A DNA stretch of 64,000 nucleotides, taken from positions 186,001-250,000 of the forward strand of contig NZ_FWFO01000004.1 of assembly GCF_900172225.1 (NCBI RefSeq), written 5' to 3'. A program made the translations under genes and the position numbers. The number at the start of each line of letters is the position of its first letter. Position 1 is the first letter of the stretch. The notes under the pieces are model-generated. The model did no database searches. It was not told the origin of the DNA and worked only from the letters and a program-made list of their open reading frames with translations. This document shows, in pieces, positions 42,497-51,285 of the stretch. Source of the stretch: Falsiruegeria litorea R37. Its GTDB lineage: Bacteria; Pseudomonadota; Alphaproteobacteria; Rhodobacterales; Rhodobacteraceae.

Positions 42497-44071
42497 ATGT
42501 CTGATCTGCGTGAAACCGCTCTTGCGTCCAAGGCCTGGCCCTTTGAAGAAGCGCGCCGGGTGCTCAAACGCTATCAGAAGAAGGATCCGGAAAAGGGGTA
42601 TGTGCTGTTCCAGACCGGCTATGGCCCCTCGGGCCTGCCGCATATCGGCACCTTTGGTGAGGTCGCGCGCACGTCGATGGTGCGCCATGCGTTTGAGCAG
42701 ATTTCGGACATTCCCACCAAGCTGATCTGTTTTTCGGACGATATGGATGGGTTCCGCAAGGTTCCGACCAATGTGCCGATGCAGGACGAGCTGAAAGAAG
42801 ATCTGCACCTGCCGTTGACCAAAGTGCGCGATCCGTTTGGCACGCATGAAGGCTTTGCGCAGCACAACAACGCGCGGCTGTGCGACTTTCTTGACAGCTT
42901 TGGCTTTGAGTATGAATTCGCATCGGCGACCGATTATTACCTGTCCGGCAAGTTTGACGAGATGCTGCTGACCGCGCTGGCGCGGTTCGACAAGATCCAG
43001 GAGATCATGTTGCCCACGCTGGGGCCGGAGCGGCGCGAGACCTATTCCTGCTTCCTGCCCGTTTCGCCGAAAACCGGCCACGTGCTGCAGGTGCCGACAC
43101 TGGAGCGCAATGTCGAGAAGGGCACGATTGTCTATCAGGAACCCGATGGCGAGAAGGTTGAGATCCCGGTCACTGGTGGCAATGTCAAAATGCAGTGGAA
43201 GCCCGACTGGGCCATGCGCTGGGCCGCGCTGGGTGTGGATTATGAGATGTCGGGCAAGGACCTGATCGACTCGGTCACGCAGTCGACCAAGATCTGTCGT
43301 GCGCTGGGCAAGCAGCCGCCGGAGAGCTTGAGCTATGAGCTGTTCAACGACGAGCAGGGGCAGAAGATTTCCAAATCAAAAGGCAACGGCCTGTCGATGG
43401 AGGAGTGGCTGACCTATGCGGCGCCGGAGTCGCTGTCGTATTTCATGTATCAGAAGCCCAAGACCGCCAAGCGGCTGTTCTTTGATGTCATCCCCAAGGC
43501 AGTGGATGAGTATCACCAGCAGCTGCGGGCCTATCCTGGTCAGGAGCTGAAGGCTCAGTTGAACAACCCGGTGTGGCACATTCATGGTGGTGATGTTCCG
43601 GCTTCGACCCTGGTTGTTCCATTTGCGATGTTGTTGAACCTGGCGTCTGTGTCTGGGGCCGAAGACAAGGAAACGCTCTGGGGCTTTATCGGGCGGTATG
43701 CACCCGATGCGAGTGCTGAGAGCCATCCTGATCTGGATCAGGCTGCCGGATTTGCAGTGCGCTATTTCAACGACTTCGTCAAACCCACACGGCAGTTCCG
43801 TGCGCCGACGGATCAGGAACGTGAAGCTCTGGAAGCGCTGCGGGCTGAGTTGGTTGCTTATGACGGTCCGGTCGAAGATGAAGCGCTGCAATCCATCGTC
43901 TATTCGGTGGGACGCGAGCGGTTCGACCCGATGCGGGCCTGGTTCACCGCGCTTTATGAGGTTCTGCTGGGTGCCAGCCAGGGGCCACGTTTTGGTGGAT
44001 TCATCGCGCTTTATGGCGTGGATGAGACTGTGGCCCTGATCAACAAGGGGCTGGCGGGCGAGTTGGCCTGA
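42497..44071 (+). CDS. lysK: Class I lysyl-tRNA synthetase
   Basis: 524 residues. HIGH motif as PHIGTFGE, KMSKS as KISKSKG, and the LysRS-I features YGPSGLPHIG and LPVSPKTGHVLQVP are present. Alphaproteobacteria use this archaeal-type enzyme instead of class II LysS. The start at 42497 begins MSDLRETAL and has GGAGACTGAT upstream; earlier in-frame ATGs are less likely. 95 bases separate it from the LysR gene. Confidence 0.97.
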   Translation: MSDLRETALASKAWPFEEARRVLKRYQKKDPEKGYVLFQTGYGPSGLPHIGTFGEVARTSMVRHAFEQISDIPTKLICFSDDMDGFRKVPTNVPMQDELKEDLHLPLTKVRDPFGTHEGFAQHNNARLCDFLDSFGFEYEFASATDYYLSGKFDEMLLTALARFDKIQEIMLPTLGPERRETYSCFLPVSPKTGHVLQVPTLERNVEKGTIVYQEPDGEKVEIPVTGGNVKMQWKPDWAMRWAALGVDYEMSGKDLIDSVTQSTKICRALGKQPPESLSYELFNDEQGQKISKSKGNGLSMEEWLTYAAPESLSYFMYQKPKTAKRLFFDVIPKAVDEYHQQLRAYPGQELKAQLNNPVWHIHGGDVPASTLVVPFAMLLNLASVSGAEDKETLWGFIGRYAPDASAESHPDLDQAAGFAVRYFNDFVKPTRQFRAPTDQEREALEALRAELVAYDGPVEDEALQSIVYSVGRERFDPMRAWFTALYEVLLGASQGPRFGGFIALYGVDETVALINKGLAGELA

Positions 44072-44125
44072 TTTGACGATCCGGCGCGTGGGGCTAATTC
44101 TGCGGGACAGCCCGGAGGATGTCCC

Positions 44126-44527
44126 ATGCGCCAATTCGTTACTGCTATTGCCCTGACACTGGCTTTGGTCAGCCCCTTGCCCGCGCAAGAGGCCCAGATC
44201 GAAAACCAGATCCGGTCGCAGATACAGGCGTTCAAAGCGGATGACTTTGTCACGGCATTCGGCTTTGCCAGCCCCACTATCCAGAACCTGTTTCGCACGC
44301 CCGAGAACTTTGGCGTGATGGTGCGGCGTGGTTATCCGATGGTGTGGCGTCCAAGCGAGGTTCGCTTTCTCGAATTGCGGGAAATCGCAGGCTATCAATG
44401 GCAAAAGGTCATGATCACCGACAGTGACGGGTCGGTCCACATTCTGGATTACCAAATGGTAAACCAAGAAGGTGTCTGGAAAATCAACGGCGTACAGATT
44501 TTGGACGCCGGAGGTGAGACCGCGTGA
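44126..44527 (+). CDS. DUF4864 exported protein
   Basis: 133 residues with a signal peptide (about 1-20, ending PLPAQ). The mature part fits DUF4864 (IQAFKADDFVTAFGFASPTIQNLF, then YPMVWRPSEVRF), an NTF2-like small domain of unknown function. Likely periplasmic. It follows lysK by 54 bases on the same strand. Confidence 0.78.
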   Translation: MRQFVTAIALTLALVSPLPAQEAQIENQIRSQIQAFKADDFVTAFGFASPTIQNLFRTPENFGVMVRRGYPMVWRPSEVRFLELREIAGYQWQKVMITDSDGSVHILDYQMVNQEGVWKINGVQILDAGGETA

Positions 44528-44562
44528 GCAACGCCACCGTGACGGTGCTATGAGGCGGCTTT

Positions 44563-44665
44563 AATCCCTTTCCCTTACCCAATTGCTCGCGTCCGAGTTT
44601 TCCGCTTGGGCCACGGGTTTCATGCGCCATCGCAGGTGGTCTGCGGCGCGATTGGGAAAGGGATT
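44563..44665 (+). promoter_or_regulatory. Long inverted repeat that can bury the ribosome-binding site of the beta-helix gene
   Basis: AATCCCTTTCCC at 44563-44574 is perfectly complementary to GGGAAAGGGATT at 44654-44665. The right arm is the purine-rich stretch just before the ATG at 44669 and contains its ribosome-binding site. The 79-base loop can make further short stems. A pairing of this kind could hold translation off. The symmetry is seen; the control is inferred. Confidence 0.5.
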
Positions 44666-44668
44666 TGG

Positions 44669-46954
44669 ATGAACAAGGCAATCACCGAGGGTATTCAGTT
44701 CATGCCGCCTGCGTTCAAGGATGGTCTGAATGTCTGGTCGAGCGGCGACGGCACGCCGGGTTCGGACACATATGACGGGGCGGCCAACGCAGCCTTTGTT
44801 CCGGCGGACGCTGATTTCGGCGGATGTCTGGAATTGCAGAAAACCAGCTCGACCCAGAAGCTGCGCTATATGGGGCAAACGCCGCTGCAGCCGGGATGCT
44901 ATCTGCAGATCAAGGCCCGCGTCAAAGCGATCAGTGGCAATCTTCCTTCGGTGCGCATCGCCGGTTGGGCAGGCGCGGCGGGCAATACGCATATCACGGG
45001 TGTGACGGAACGCGCTGATGCTGTCACGCTGACGACCTACGGCGAAGTGGTTGAGGTCACCGGGATCGTGGGATCCGGTTCTCGTGATGGTGTCGACATG
45101 CCGTGGGGGCGGACTGCGCTTTATGGTCACTTTGGTCTGGATATCGAAGGGGCCAACGGGGGTCTTATTCGCGTCGATGACATCGAGATTACCGACATCA
45201 CCAACGTCTTCTTGCGGGACATGATCGGCATCGTCGATGTGCGCGACTTTGGCGCGGTCGGCAACGGATCGACCGATGACTCGGCCGCATTCGAGGCGGC
45301 TGACGCAGCCGCCAACGGTCGAACCGTGTTTGTACCCGAAGGCACATACCATCTGGCGCAGAGTGTGACGTTCGATTCCGAAGTGACGTTCGAAGGCACG
45401 GTGACCATGCCCACGGACCGGATGTTGATTCTGACCAAGAACTTTGACCTGCCGAATTACATTGACGCGTTTGGAAACGAAGAGCTGGCCTTCAAGAAGG
45501 CATTCCAAGCCTTGCTGAACAATGTCGACCACGAGAGCCTGGATCTTGGCGGGCGCAAGGTGGCCGTGACTGGCCCTATCGACATGCAAGCAGCAGTGCC
45601 CAACAAAACCAGTTATGCAACCCGGCGTGTGATCCGAAACGGTCAGTTGGAAGCGCAAAGTAGCGCGGCTTGGGATACGCAGGTTTACACTTCGCAGGCG
45701 ACTTATGATCCGTCGAATGCCACGCGACTGACAAATGTTGCCAATGTCGCGAACATTCCTGTGGGTTCCCTGGTTCGGGGCAACGGTGTTGGCCGCGAGG
45801 TTTATGTGCGTTCCAAAGATGTCGGGGCGGGAGAAATCACCCTGACTGCGGGGCTTTATGATGCGGCGGGCACGCAGAACTTTGCGTTTCACGAGTTCAA
45901 GTACATGTTGGATTTCCGCGGCTTTAGCCAGCTGTCCAAATTCGCGATGACCGACATCGAGTTCCAGTGCAACAGCCGTTGCAGCGGTATTCGTCTGGCG
46001 CCATCCGGTATTGGTTTCAATCTGCGGGATTGCTTTGTCAGCCGTCCAAAAGACCGTGGCGTGACATCCAGCGGGTGGGGGTGTCAGGGGATGCTGATCG
46101 ACCGGTGTCAGTTCTTGTCGGCTGAAGAGAACAAGAACGTTGCGGATCGTGTGTCCATTGCGGTGAATGCAAACGCCAACGATGTGAAGCTGCGCGACAA
46201 CCGTGTGACCAAGTTCTTGCACTTCGCGGTTTTGTCTGGCGCGAACTCTTTGGTTCTGGGGAACCATTTCTTCCAAGGGGATTCGGTGTCCGGTGGGATC
46301 AGGTCCGCTGGTCTGGTCATCGTCGGCACCTATACCAGCTCGGCCGTGGCGGGGAACTATATCGACAACTGCTTTATCGAGTGGACCAACGAGCACGATT
46401 CGACGCCGGATTTCGTGACAGGGTTTTCCTACAGCGCGTTGAGCATTACCGACAATATCTTCTTGTGTGGCGATGTTGCGTCCTGGTTCAGCTATATTGT
46501 CGTGCGCCCCTATGGCACTGGACACTTCTTGAATGGTGTTTCGGTGACAGGAAACAAGTTCCGGTCCATCAATGGGTCAATCGACCGAGCTGAAAGGGTG
46601 GATACCAGTTTTTCGAACTTGAATTTCAGCCGCAGCACGAATGTGCATTTTGAAGGCAATACCTATCACGGTATTTCCAAGAAAAGTGCGAACCCCTTGC
46701 GCATCCGGCACGATCAGAACTCGGCATCGCAAACTTGGGTTATCGATCCAGATGGAGAGTTGCCTTTTGGTGGGCGTGCGCGAGGTGTGGACAGCGTGGT
46801 GCCGTTCAACGCGTTGGTGAATGGCTCGGGCAGTACACGTTATGCGACCCCCTATGTCCAATTGGAACGTGGGAGCAACGGCGATCAAGTGCATCTGGTG
46901 TTTGAGGAGGCCGTTCAGGGGACTGCGGCAGTGCAGGTGCGCATCGACAAGTAA
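44669..46954 (+). CDS. Right-handed beta-helix protein with pectate-lyase-3 type domain
   Basis: 761 residues. An N-terminal jelly-roll-like region (about 1-180) precedes the entry motif VRDFGAVGNGSTDDSAAFEAA at about 191, the start of Pectate_lyase_3/GH28-related beta-helices. Repeating short strands with Asn and Val continue to about 690. No signal peptide is present. Such proteins bind or cleave polysaccharides and include phage tail spikes and secreted depolymerases. Without a signal, type I secretion or a tail-spike origin are the options; no secretion or phage genes are adjacent. A terminator follows. Confidence 0.75.
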   Translation: MNKAITEGIQFMPPAFKDGLNVWSSGDGTPGSDTYDGAANAAFVPADADFGGCLELQKTSSTQKLRYMGQTPLQPGCYLQIKARVKAISGNLPSVRIAGWAGAAGNTHITGVTERADAVTLTTYGEVVEVTGIVGSGSRDGVDMPWGRTALYGHFGLDIEGANGGLIRVDDIEITDITNVFLRDMIGIVDVRDFGAVGNGSTDDSAAFEAADAAANGRTVFVPEGTYHLAQSVTFDSEVTFEGTVTMPTDRMLILTKNFDLPNYIDAFGNEELAFKKAFQALLNNVDHESLDLGGRKVAVTGPIDMQAAVPNKTSYATRRVIRNGQLEAQSSAAWDTQVYTSQATYDPSNATRLTNVANVANIPVGSLVRGNGVGREVYVRSKDVGAGEITLTAGLYDAAGTQNFAFHEFKYMLDFRGFSQLSKFAMTDIEFQCNSRCSGIRLAPSGIGFNLRDCFVSRPKDRGVTSSGWGCQGMLIDRCQFLSAEENKNVADRVSIAVNANANDVKLRDNRVTKFLHFAVLSGANSLVLGNHFFQGDSVSGGIRSAGLVIVGTYTSSAVAGNYIDNCFIEWTNEHDSTPDFVTGFSYSALSITDNIFLCGDVASWFSYIVVRPYGTGHFLNGVSVTGNKFRSINGSIDRAERVDTSFSNLNFSRSTNVHFEGNTYHGISKKSANPLRIRHDQNSASQTWVIDPDGELPFGGRARGVDSVVPFNALVNGSGSTRYATPYVQLERGSNGDQVHLVFEEAVQGTAAVQVRIDK

Positions 46955-46964
46955 GTTTCAGACA

Positions 46965-46991
46965 AGGGGCCGTTTTGGCGGCCCCTCTTTT
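46965..46991 (+). terminator. Intrinsic terminator after the beta-helix gene
   Basis: AGGGGCC (46965-46971) pairs with GGCCCCT (46980-46986) over an 8-base loop, followed by CTTTTCCTTT. Confidence 0.82.
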
Positions 46992-47003
46992 CCTTTGGTG
47001 CAA

Positions 47004-47669
47004 TCAAAACTCTCGCCACAATGCGATTTTCAGGCCGACCCCCTTGGGATAGGCAGATCTGCGCTCCAGCCCGATTTGCCATCGCGTGTTGTTTTTGCCT
47101 GTGATCAAAACGGATGGTGTGACGGACCAGTGAAATTCAGAGTCGCCAAAGTAGGCCGTTTCGATCTGCAGCATGGGGTTGATCCGGCGATCCGAGGATA
47201 GTCCAACTGTGGCGTCGAGCTTGTAAAACGGATCGTTTGTGCGCAGGCGGTGTTCAAATGCAAAGTCGACGGCGAGCCACCCGTAGCCCCATTTGGTATT
47301 CAGGCTGCGCCCATATGACAGTCCGACTTTGTACATCGGGTGCCATTGGTTTTGAAAATGATGGCCGCCGCCACCGAATTCAAAGGCAAAGCGCCCACTT
47401 TTTCCAAGATCAGCAACAGGAACCCGGGCAAAGATCAGAGCGTGTCCTGTCAGGCCAGGGCGTTCGTTCAGATCGACACCGACCGTCAGATTGGGGGTCA
47501 GACCCCATTCCCCGTAAACGGCAGACTTGAAATCAAAGCTGTCCGAGGGATTGTAAATCGTTCCAGTGAGCGACAGGAAGCCGGCGTCCTTGTCGCGCAG
47601 CCAAGCACCTGCGCTGGCTGGCTGAGCCGCGCATAAACTGAGCAGAAGAATTGCCAGGATGCGACCCAT
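47004..47669 (-). CDS. Exported beta-barrel-like protein of unknown function
   Basis: 221 residues. The signal peptide is clear (MGRILAILLLSLCAAQPASA, cut after Ala20). The mature protein alternates polar and hydrophobic residues in strands ending in aromatic residues and finishes with LKIALWREF, a C-terminal Phe as in outer-membrane barrels. The start at 47669 follows GGAGGG; the frame runs further back without sense. No known domain recognised. Convergent with the beta-helix gene. Confidence 0.65.
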   Translation of the reverse strand: MGRILAILLLSLCAAQPASAGAWLRDKDAGFLSLTGTIYNPSDSFDFKSAVYGEWGLTPNLTVGVDLNERPGLTGHALIFARVPVADLGKSGRFAFEFGGGGHHFQNQWHPMYKVGLSYGRSLNTKWGYGWLAVDFAFEHRLRTNDPFYKLDATVGLSSDRRINPMLQIETAYFGDSEFHWSVTPSVLITGKNNTRWQIGLERRSAYPKGVGLKIALWREF

Positions 47670-47728
47670 CACGTGCCCTCCGGTTATAGTTTCGTAAACC
47701 TTAGTTAACGAGGAGTTACCAGACGGTC

Positions 47729-47784
47729 GCATTGTGAAATTTTTGCATTGCGGCATTGCTGCATTGGGGTATGCTGCGATGCAG
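47729..47784. repeat. Eight-base direct repeats upstream of the ParA-like gene
   Basis: GCATTGNN recurs in one 8-base register at 47729, 47745, 47753 and 47761, followed by degraded units (GTATGCTG, CGATGCAG) to 47784. The 8-base period rules out a coding origin. The array ends about seven bases before the AGGAG site of the ParA gene, a natural place for autoregulatory binding. Confidence 0.6.
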
Positions 47785-47802
47785 CGAAATCAGGAGCGCC
47801 CC

Positions 47803-48438
47803 TTGGGACATGTCATAACCATAGCGCAGCAAAAAGGTGGCTCCGGCAAGACCACGATGGCCGTCAACCTGGCCGTTGCCTTTGCCAAGGCAGGGAAGTC
47901 CGTGGCTCTGATGGACACCGATCCACAAGGCAGCGCAGGGCGCTGGTTCATGACCCGGCTTGAGGCCACGGATAATGACCCCGGTCTGGAATTTTCCACC
48001 GCCTCGGCCTGGGGGGTGACCTATGAGGTGCGCAAGTTGGCTGAGGCGCATGACATCGTCCTGATCGACACGCCACCCAAGGCCGACAGCGATTTGCGGC
48101 CAGCGATGCGGGCCTCGGACCTGGTGCTGATCCCGGTGGCGACCTCGCATTTGGATTTGTGGGCAGTGGAAATGGTCCTGTATCTGGCTGATCGCGAAAG
48201 CAAACCGGCGATGATGGTGATGACACGGGCCCGTGCCGGCACGCGTCTGGATGCCGAAGTGACCGAAAAGGCGCGCGAGCTTGAGGCGGATGTGGCCCAA
48301 TCCCAATTGGCCAATCGGGTCGTTTATGCCGAAACCTTGGGGCAGGGGCGCACGGTTTCAGAATCCTCCAATCGCACGGCCAAGGCAGAAGTCACTGGAT
48401 TGATGCAAGAAATCGAGGGCGTCCTGAAGAACCTGTGA
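47803..48438 (+). CDS. ParA/MinD-family ATPase, orphan
   Basis: 211 residues from a TTG start at 47803, chosen because AGGAG lies six bases upstream and the protein then begins with the beta-strand GHVITIAQQKGG. An in-frame ATG at 47779 falls inside the 8-base repeat array. The deviant Walker A is KGGSGKTT, with MDTDPQGS (A') and LIDTPPK (Walker B). It is a small chromosomal ParA-like protein of the kind that positions cargo on the nucleoid. No parB or centromere gene is adjacent. Confidence 0.85.
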   Translation: MGHVITIAQQKGGSGKTTMAVNLAVAFAKAGKSVALMDTDPQGSAGRWFMTRLEATDNDPGLEFSTASAWGVTYEVRKLAEAHDIVLIDTPPKADSDLRPAMRASDLVLIPVATSHLDLWAVEMVLYLADRESKPAMMVMTRARAGTRLDAEVTEKARELEADVAQSQLANRVVYAETLGQGRTVSESSNRTAKAEVTGLMQEIEGVLKNL

Positions 48439-48468
48439 TAGGCTGGTGGAGACTCAAGGAGGATCCGC

Positions 48469-48789
48469 ATGCCAAACATTTCGAAAGCCGCCCAGGTCCA
48501 AACCGTCATCACCACTTTTGAAATGACGCCTGGCACCTGTCAGGATCTGCTCGAAGCGCTGACAGACGCCTATGCCGACTTCATCTCAAAGCAGCCAGGG
48601 TTTGTTGCTGCCGGCCTGCACGTGAACGACGCCCAGACCCGGATTGCAAATTATTCACAGTGGGAGCGGCGCGAGGATTTTTTGGCCATGTTGCGGACTC
48701 CGGAAATGCGCGACCGCAACCGCAAGATCAATGAGCTTTGCAAAAGCTTTGAGCCGGTCATGTATGATGTAGCCGAGACATTTGGCTGA
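48469..48789 (+). CDS. Antibiotic biosynthesis monooxygenase (ABM) domain protein
   Basis: 106 residues, one ferredoxin-like alpha/beta ABM domain: ALTDAYADFISKQPGFVAAGLHV followed by RIANYSQWERREDFLAML. The conserved Trp region is present. Such small proteins act as cofactor-free monooxygenases or haem-related enzymes; function here is open. GGAGG lies a few bases upstream, 30 bases after the ParA gene. Confidence 0.8.
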   Translation: MPNISKAAQVQTVITTFEMTPGTCQDLLEALTDAYADFISKQPGFVAAGLHVNDAQTRIANYSQWERREDFLAMLRTPEMRDRNRKINELCKSFEPVMYDVAETFG

Positions 48790-48865
48790 GACATGATCTG
48801 AATCAACGTAGACGGCACGGAGAACAGGCAGGATCAGAGCGTCTTTAGAAAAAGGAGCGCGATCC

Positions 48866-49273
48866 ATGTATCATAATATCCTTGTACCGATTTCCTTTGA
48901 CACCGAGCGGGACATCTCGGGCCCGCTCAAACTGGCCGAGTTGCTGGCGACCCCCGAGGCGCAGATCACCCTGCTGCATGTGGTCGAGCATATTCCGGCC
49001 TATGCAATCTCTTACATGCCGACCGATTATCTGGTCGAGACCCGCGTGGCCATCGAACGCGAGTTGCAGGCGCTGGCTGATCCGTTGCCCAATGCCAAGG
49101 CGGTCGTGATCGAAGGGCACAAGGGGCGGTCGATCCTGGATTGGGCCGAAGAGAACAAGCCGGACCTCATCATTGTGGCGTCGCATCGGCCCGGCATGCA
49201 GGATCTGCTGCTGGGGTCTACTGCGACCCAAATCGTGCGCAATGCGCGCTGCGCGATCCATGTGGTGCGTTAG
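48866..49273 (+). CDS. Universal stress protein (UspA family)
   Basis: 135 residues, one Usp domain. It starts MYHNILVPISF and ends with the ATP-binding motif ASHRPGMQDLLLGSTATQIV and IHVVR. Cytoplasmic, probably a nucleotide-binding stress protein. AAAGGAG upstream supports the start. Its stop overlaps the convergent small membrane gene by four bases. Confidence 0.92.
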   Translation: MYHNILVPISFDTERDISGPLKLAELLATPEAQITLLHVVEHIPAYAISYMPTDYLVETRVAIERELQALADPLPNAKAVVIEGHKGRSILDWAEENKPDLIIVASHRPGMQDLLLGSTATQIVRNARCAIHVVR

Positions 49274-49536
49274 ATCGCGTTGATCCAGATCAGCACAAGG
49301 AAGGGGAGGGCGGCGAGAAACAGACCAACGCCCTGCCATTTCTCGCTGCGGGCCAATAACACGGCCGGGATGATCACGATGGCCAGGGCCAGAAAGCCGA
49401 CCATCAAAAAGCCATAGGCCATGCCTTGGCCGGCGGCATCTGAAGGTGTCATGGCGATATTCACCCAGGCCAAGCACAGAAAAATGAACTGCCCGCCTGC
49501 GATCATGTAAATGGCAAAACGCATAGGCTGAAGCAT
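49270..49536 (-). CDS. Small three-helix membrane protein
   Basis: 88 residues with three hydrophobic segments (about 5-26, 38-62 and 70-87). It resembles no family I can name. Start could be 49536 or the ATG at 49524; neither has a good ribosome-binding site. It ends across the usp stop. Confidence 0.6.
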   Translation of the reverse strand: MLQPMRFAIYMIAGGQFIFLCLAWVNIAMTPSDAAGQGMAYGFLMVGFLALAIVIIPAVLLARSEKWQGVGLFLAALPFLVLIWINAI

Positions 49537-49557
49537 AGCACAGTTTTGTGGTTTACC

Positions 49558-50043
49558 CTAGGTGAGGTCTGAGGGTTTCAGCAGGAATGCTTTGCCAAAG
49601 CCCCCATTCAACAGCCCGTCTGCGATCTGAAATCGGACAAACCGAAAGTCTGCGAAATCGACATAAAGCTTGGCCTTTGGGCGCAAGCTCAGATACCGCG
49701 CGCGCAGTGCCGCGTGCTCGGGGCTGCTACGGTCTAGAAAGCGGGCGGTGCAGTGCAGCGTCAACCGGGGGTGGGTTAGCGGGTCGCCTTTTTCACCAGG
49801 CTCTCCGAGCAACAATGCGCAGGCCGGGTTGGCCTCGAGAGCCGCGGTGTGTGTCGACAGCTGCGAGATCAGAGAGACAAGCACCCCCTGTGTATCCGTT
49901 GTACAGGCGATGCGCGTGACCGAAGGGGCCGTGCGGCCGGGCTGGATCACGGCCAGGGAAGCAAAGGTGGCGGTGTCCATCAAGTCGCGCGCGATGGCGC
50001 GGGCCGGGTCGTCGGCTGGTTGGAACGGGTCTGTTCGGGGCAT
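49558..50043 (-). CDS. Pyridoxamine 5'-phosphate oxidase-like, HugZ-type FMN-binding protein
   Basis: 161 residues, split-barrel fold. FASLAVIQPGRTAPSVTRIACTTDTQGVLVSLISQLSTHTAALEANPACALLLG is the usual core, followed by RLTLHCTARFLDR and a YLSLRPKAKLYVDFADFRFVRFQI segment shared with the HugZ group of haem-degrading or flavin-binding proteins. It lacks the C-terminal haem-ligand extension of long HugZ proteins. The start at 50043 follows AGGATC. Confidence 0.8.
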   Translation of the reverse strand: MPRTDPFQPADDPARAIARDLMDTATFASLAVIQPGRTAPSVTRIACTTDTQGVLVSLISQLSTHTAALEANPACALLLGEPGEKGDPLTHPRLTLHCTARFLDRSSPEHAALRARYLSLRPKAKLYVDFADFRFVRFQIADGLLNGGFGKAFLLKPSDLT

Positions 50044-50149
50044 GGGGGATCCTGATGATGCTATATTCTGATTGTTTTTATCGGGATTTAGGCGATCTCC
50101 GCAACTGCTCACCTATGGACAGTTCACACAGATTCCGTAGTGTGCGCGC

Positions 50150-50443
50150 ATGACACAGAGTACTGATGACGAGTTGCGCGCACTGCGCGAAGAGATTGCC
50201 AAGTTCAATGGGCATCGATTTGTACGGGTCCAGAACTCGATCTGGCTGATGTTGTGGCAGGCCCTGCTGCGTGGCATGGCCGTAGGTTTGGGCACGGTGA
50301 TCGGTGCCTCGATCCTTGTCTCAGTGGTGGTCTATATGCTCAGCCAGATCGACTTTTTGCCGATCATTGGCGATTGGGCCAAGGAGATCTCGCAAGAGAT
50401 CCAGAATTCCACCGGCGTTGATGCCGATGGCGCGACGGACTGA
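50150..50443 (+). CDS. DUF5665 family membrane protein
   Basis: 97 residues with one strong membrane segment (about 44-66). The N-terminus LRALREEIAKFNGHRFVRVQNSIWLMLWQALLRGMAVGLGTVIGA is the DUF5665 pattern. Function unknown. It is followed by the YjbR-like gene after four bases. Confidence 0.72.
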   Translation: MTQSTDDELRALREEIAKFNGHRFVRVQNSIWLMLWQALLRGMAVGLGTVIGASILVSVVVYMLSQIDFLPIIGDWAKEISQEIQNSTGVDADGATD

Positions 50444-50447
50444 CGCC

Positions 50448-50801
50448 ATGACCCGGAACGAGTTCAACGCATATTGTGCAGACCTCAAAGCCACGACCCA
50501 TGTGGTGCAATGGGGCAATTCGGACGTGTGGAAGGTGGGTGGCAAGGTCTTTGCGCTGTGCGGTTGGAACGACGGCGCGGATGCGTTCACCTTCAAGGCG
50601 ACGGACATTGCCTATGAGGTTCTGCAGGATGCGCCCGGCATCCGTCCGGCGCCCTATCTGGCGTCCCGGGGTATGAAATGGCTGCAGGTCTATGAAGAGC
50701 GCGGGATGAGCGATGCCTCTTTGAGGGAGCATATCGTGACGTCTTATGATCTGGTGGTGGCGAAGCTGACCAAGAAGCTGCGGGCGGAACTGGGGCTCTA
50801 G
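50448..50801 (+). CDS. MmcQ/YjbR family protein
   Basis: 117 residues. It follows the YjbR pattern: start MTRNEFNAYCADL, then VVQWGNSDVWKVGGKVFALCGW, FTFKATDIAYEVL, and YDLVVAKLTKKLR at the end. A small DNA-binding-like fold of uncertain role. It overlaps nothing and is convergent with the next gene by one base. Confidence 0.82.
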   Translation: MTRNEFNAYCADLKATTHVVQWGNSDVWKVGGKVFALCGWNDGADAFTFKATDIAYEVLQDAPGIRPAPYLASRGMKWLQVYEERGMSDASLREHIVTSYDLVVAKLTKKLRAELGL

Positions 50802-50802
50802 C

Positions 50803-51231
50803 TCAGGACAGCGCAGCCCCTGCGCAGTTGCGGAACTTGCGCACCTCGGGGGCAGCACCCTTGAGCGGGAAGTACACGGTTTGTGTCTGGGTAAAGGCCA
50901 TGGCGGTGTCGTTGAATTCTAACCCGTCCAGTACATTGCCAAACCCGGTGTCGGCCGCGGTGAGGTCAAAGCGATCCTTGGACAGGGCATGCCGGGCGGT
51001 TGCAATCTCGATCGGATCGGATCCGTCGAAACGCATCGCAAACCACGGTGAGGTCGCCCAAGTGTGCGCCTTCAAGGTAACCGTCAGCGTGTAGAGCGGT
51101 TTGCTCGGGTCATGGGTGAGAAAGATCTGCGCCTCTTCGGTGTCGTGTGACAGGGTGCAGACGTCGCCTTGGGTCGCGTGCCATCCAAGGGCGGGAGTAC
51201 CGAAGCACAGAAAGGTCAGTAGAAATCGCAT
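50803..51231 (-). CDS. Exported protein of unknown function
   Basis: 142 residues with a signal peptide (MRFLLTFLCFGTPALG, about 16 residues). Two cysteines in the mature part (CTLSHDTEE and the C-terminal RNCAGAA) could form a disulfide. The body is beta-rich (LYTLTVTLKAHTW, FAMRFDG). No family recognised. The start at 51231 is set by the signal peptide. Confidence 0.6.
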   Translation of the reverse strand: MRFLLTFLCFGTPALGWHATQGDVCTLSHDTEEAQIFLTHDPSKPLYTLTVTLKAHTWATSPWFAMRFDGSDPIEIATARHALSKDRFDLTAADTGFGNVLDGLEFNDTAMAFTQTQTVYFPLKGAAPEVRKFRNCAGAALS

Positions 51232-51285
51232 GCTGAAAGTGTAGACCGCACAGCGCGCTGGGCAAGCGGGGGAGGCGCGCCGCAC

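Noticed and set aside
44561-46525. A 654-codon minus-strand frame opposite the beta-helix gene
   Set aside because: The plus-strand frame has the Pectate_lyase_3 entry motif, a ribosome-binding site and a terminator; the antisense frame reads as low-complexity His/Arg/Gly-rich protein.
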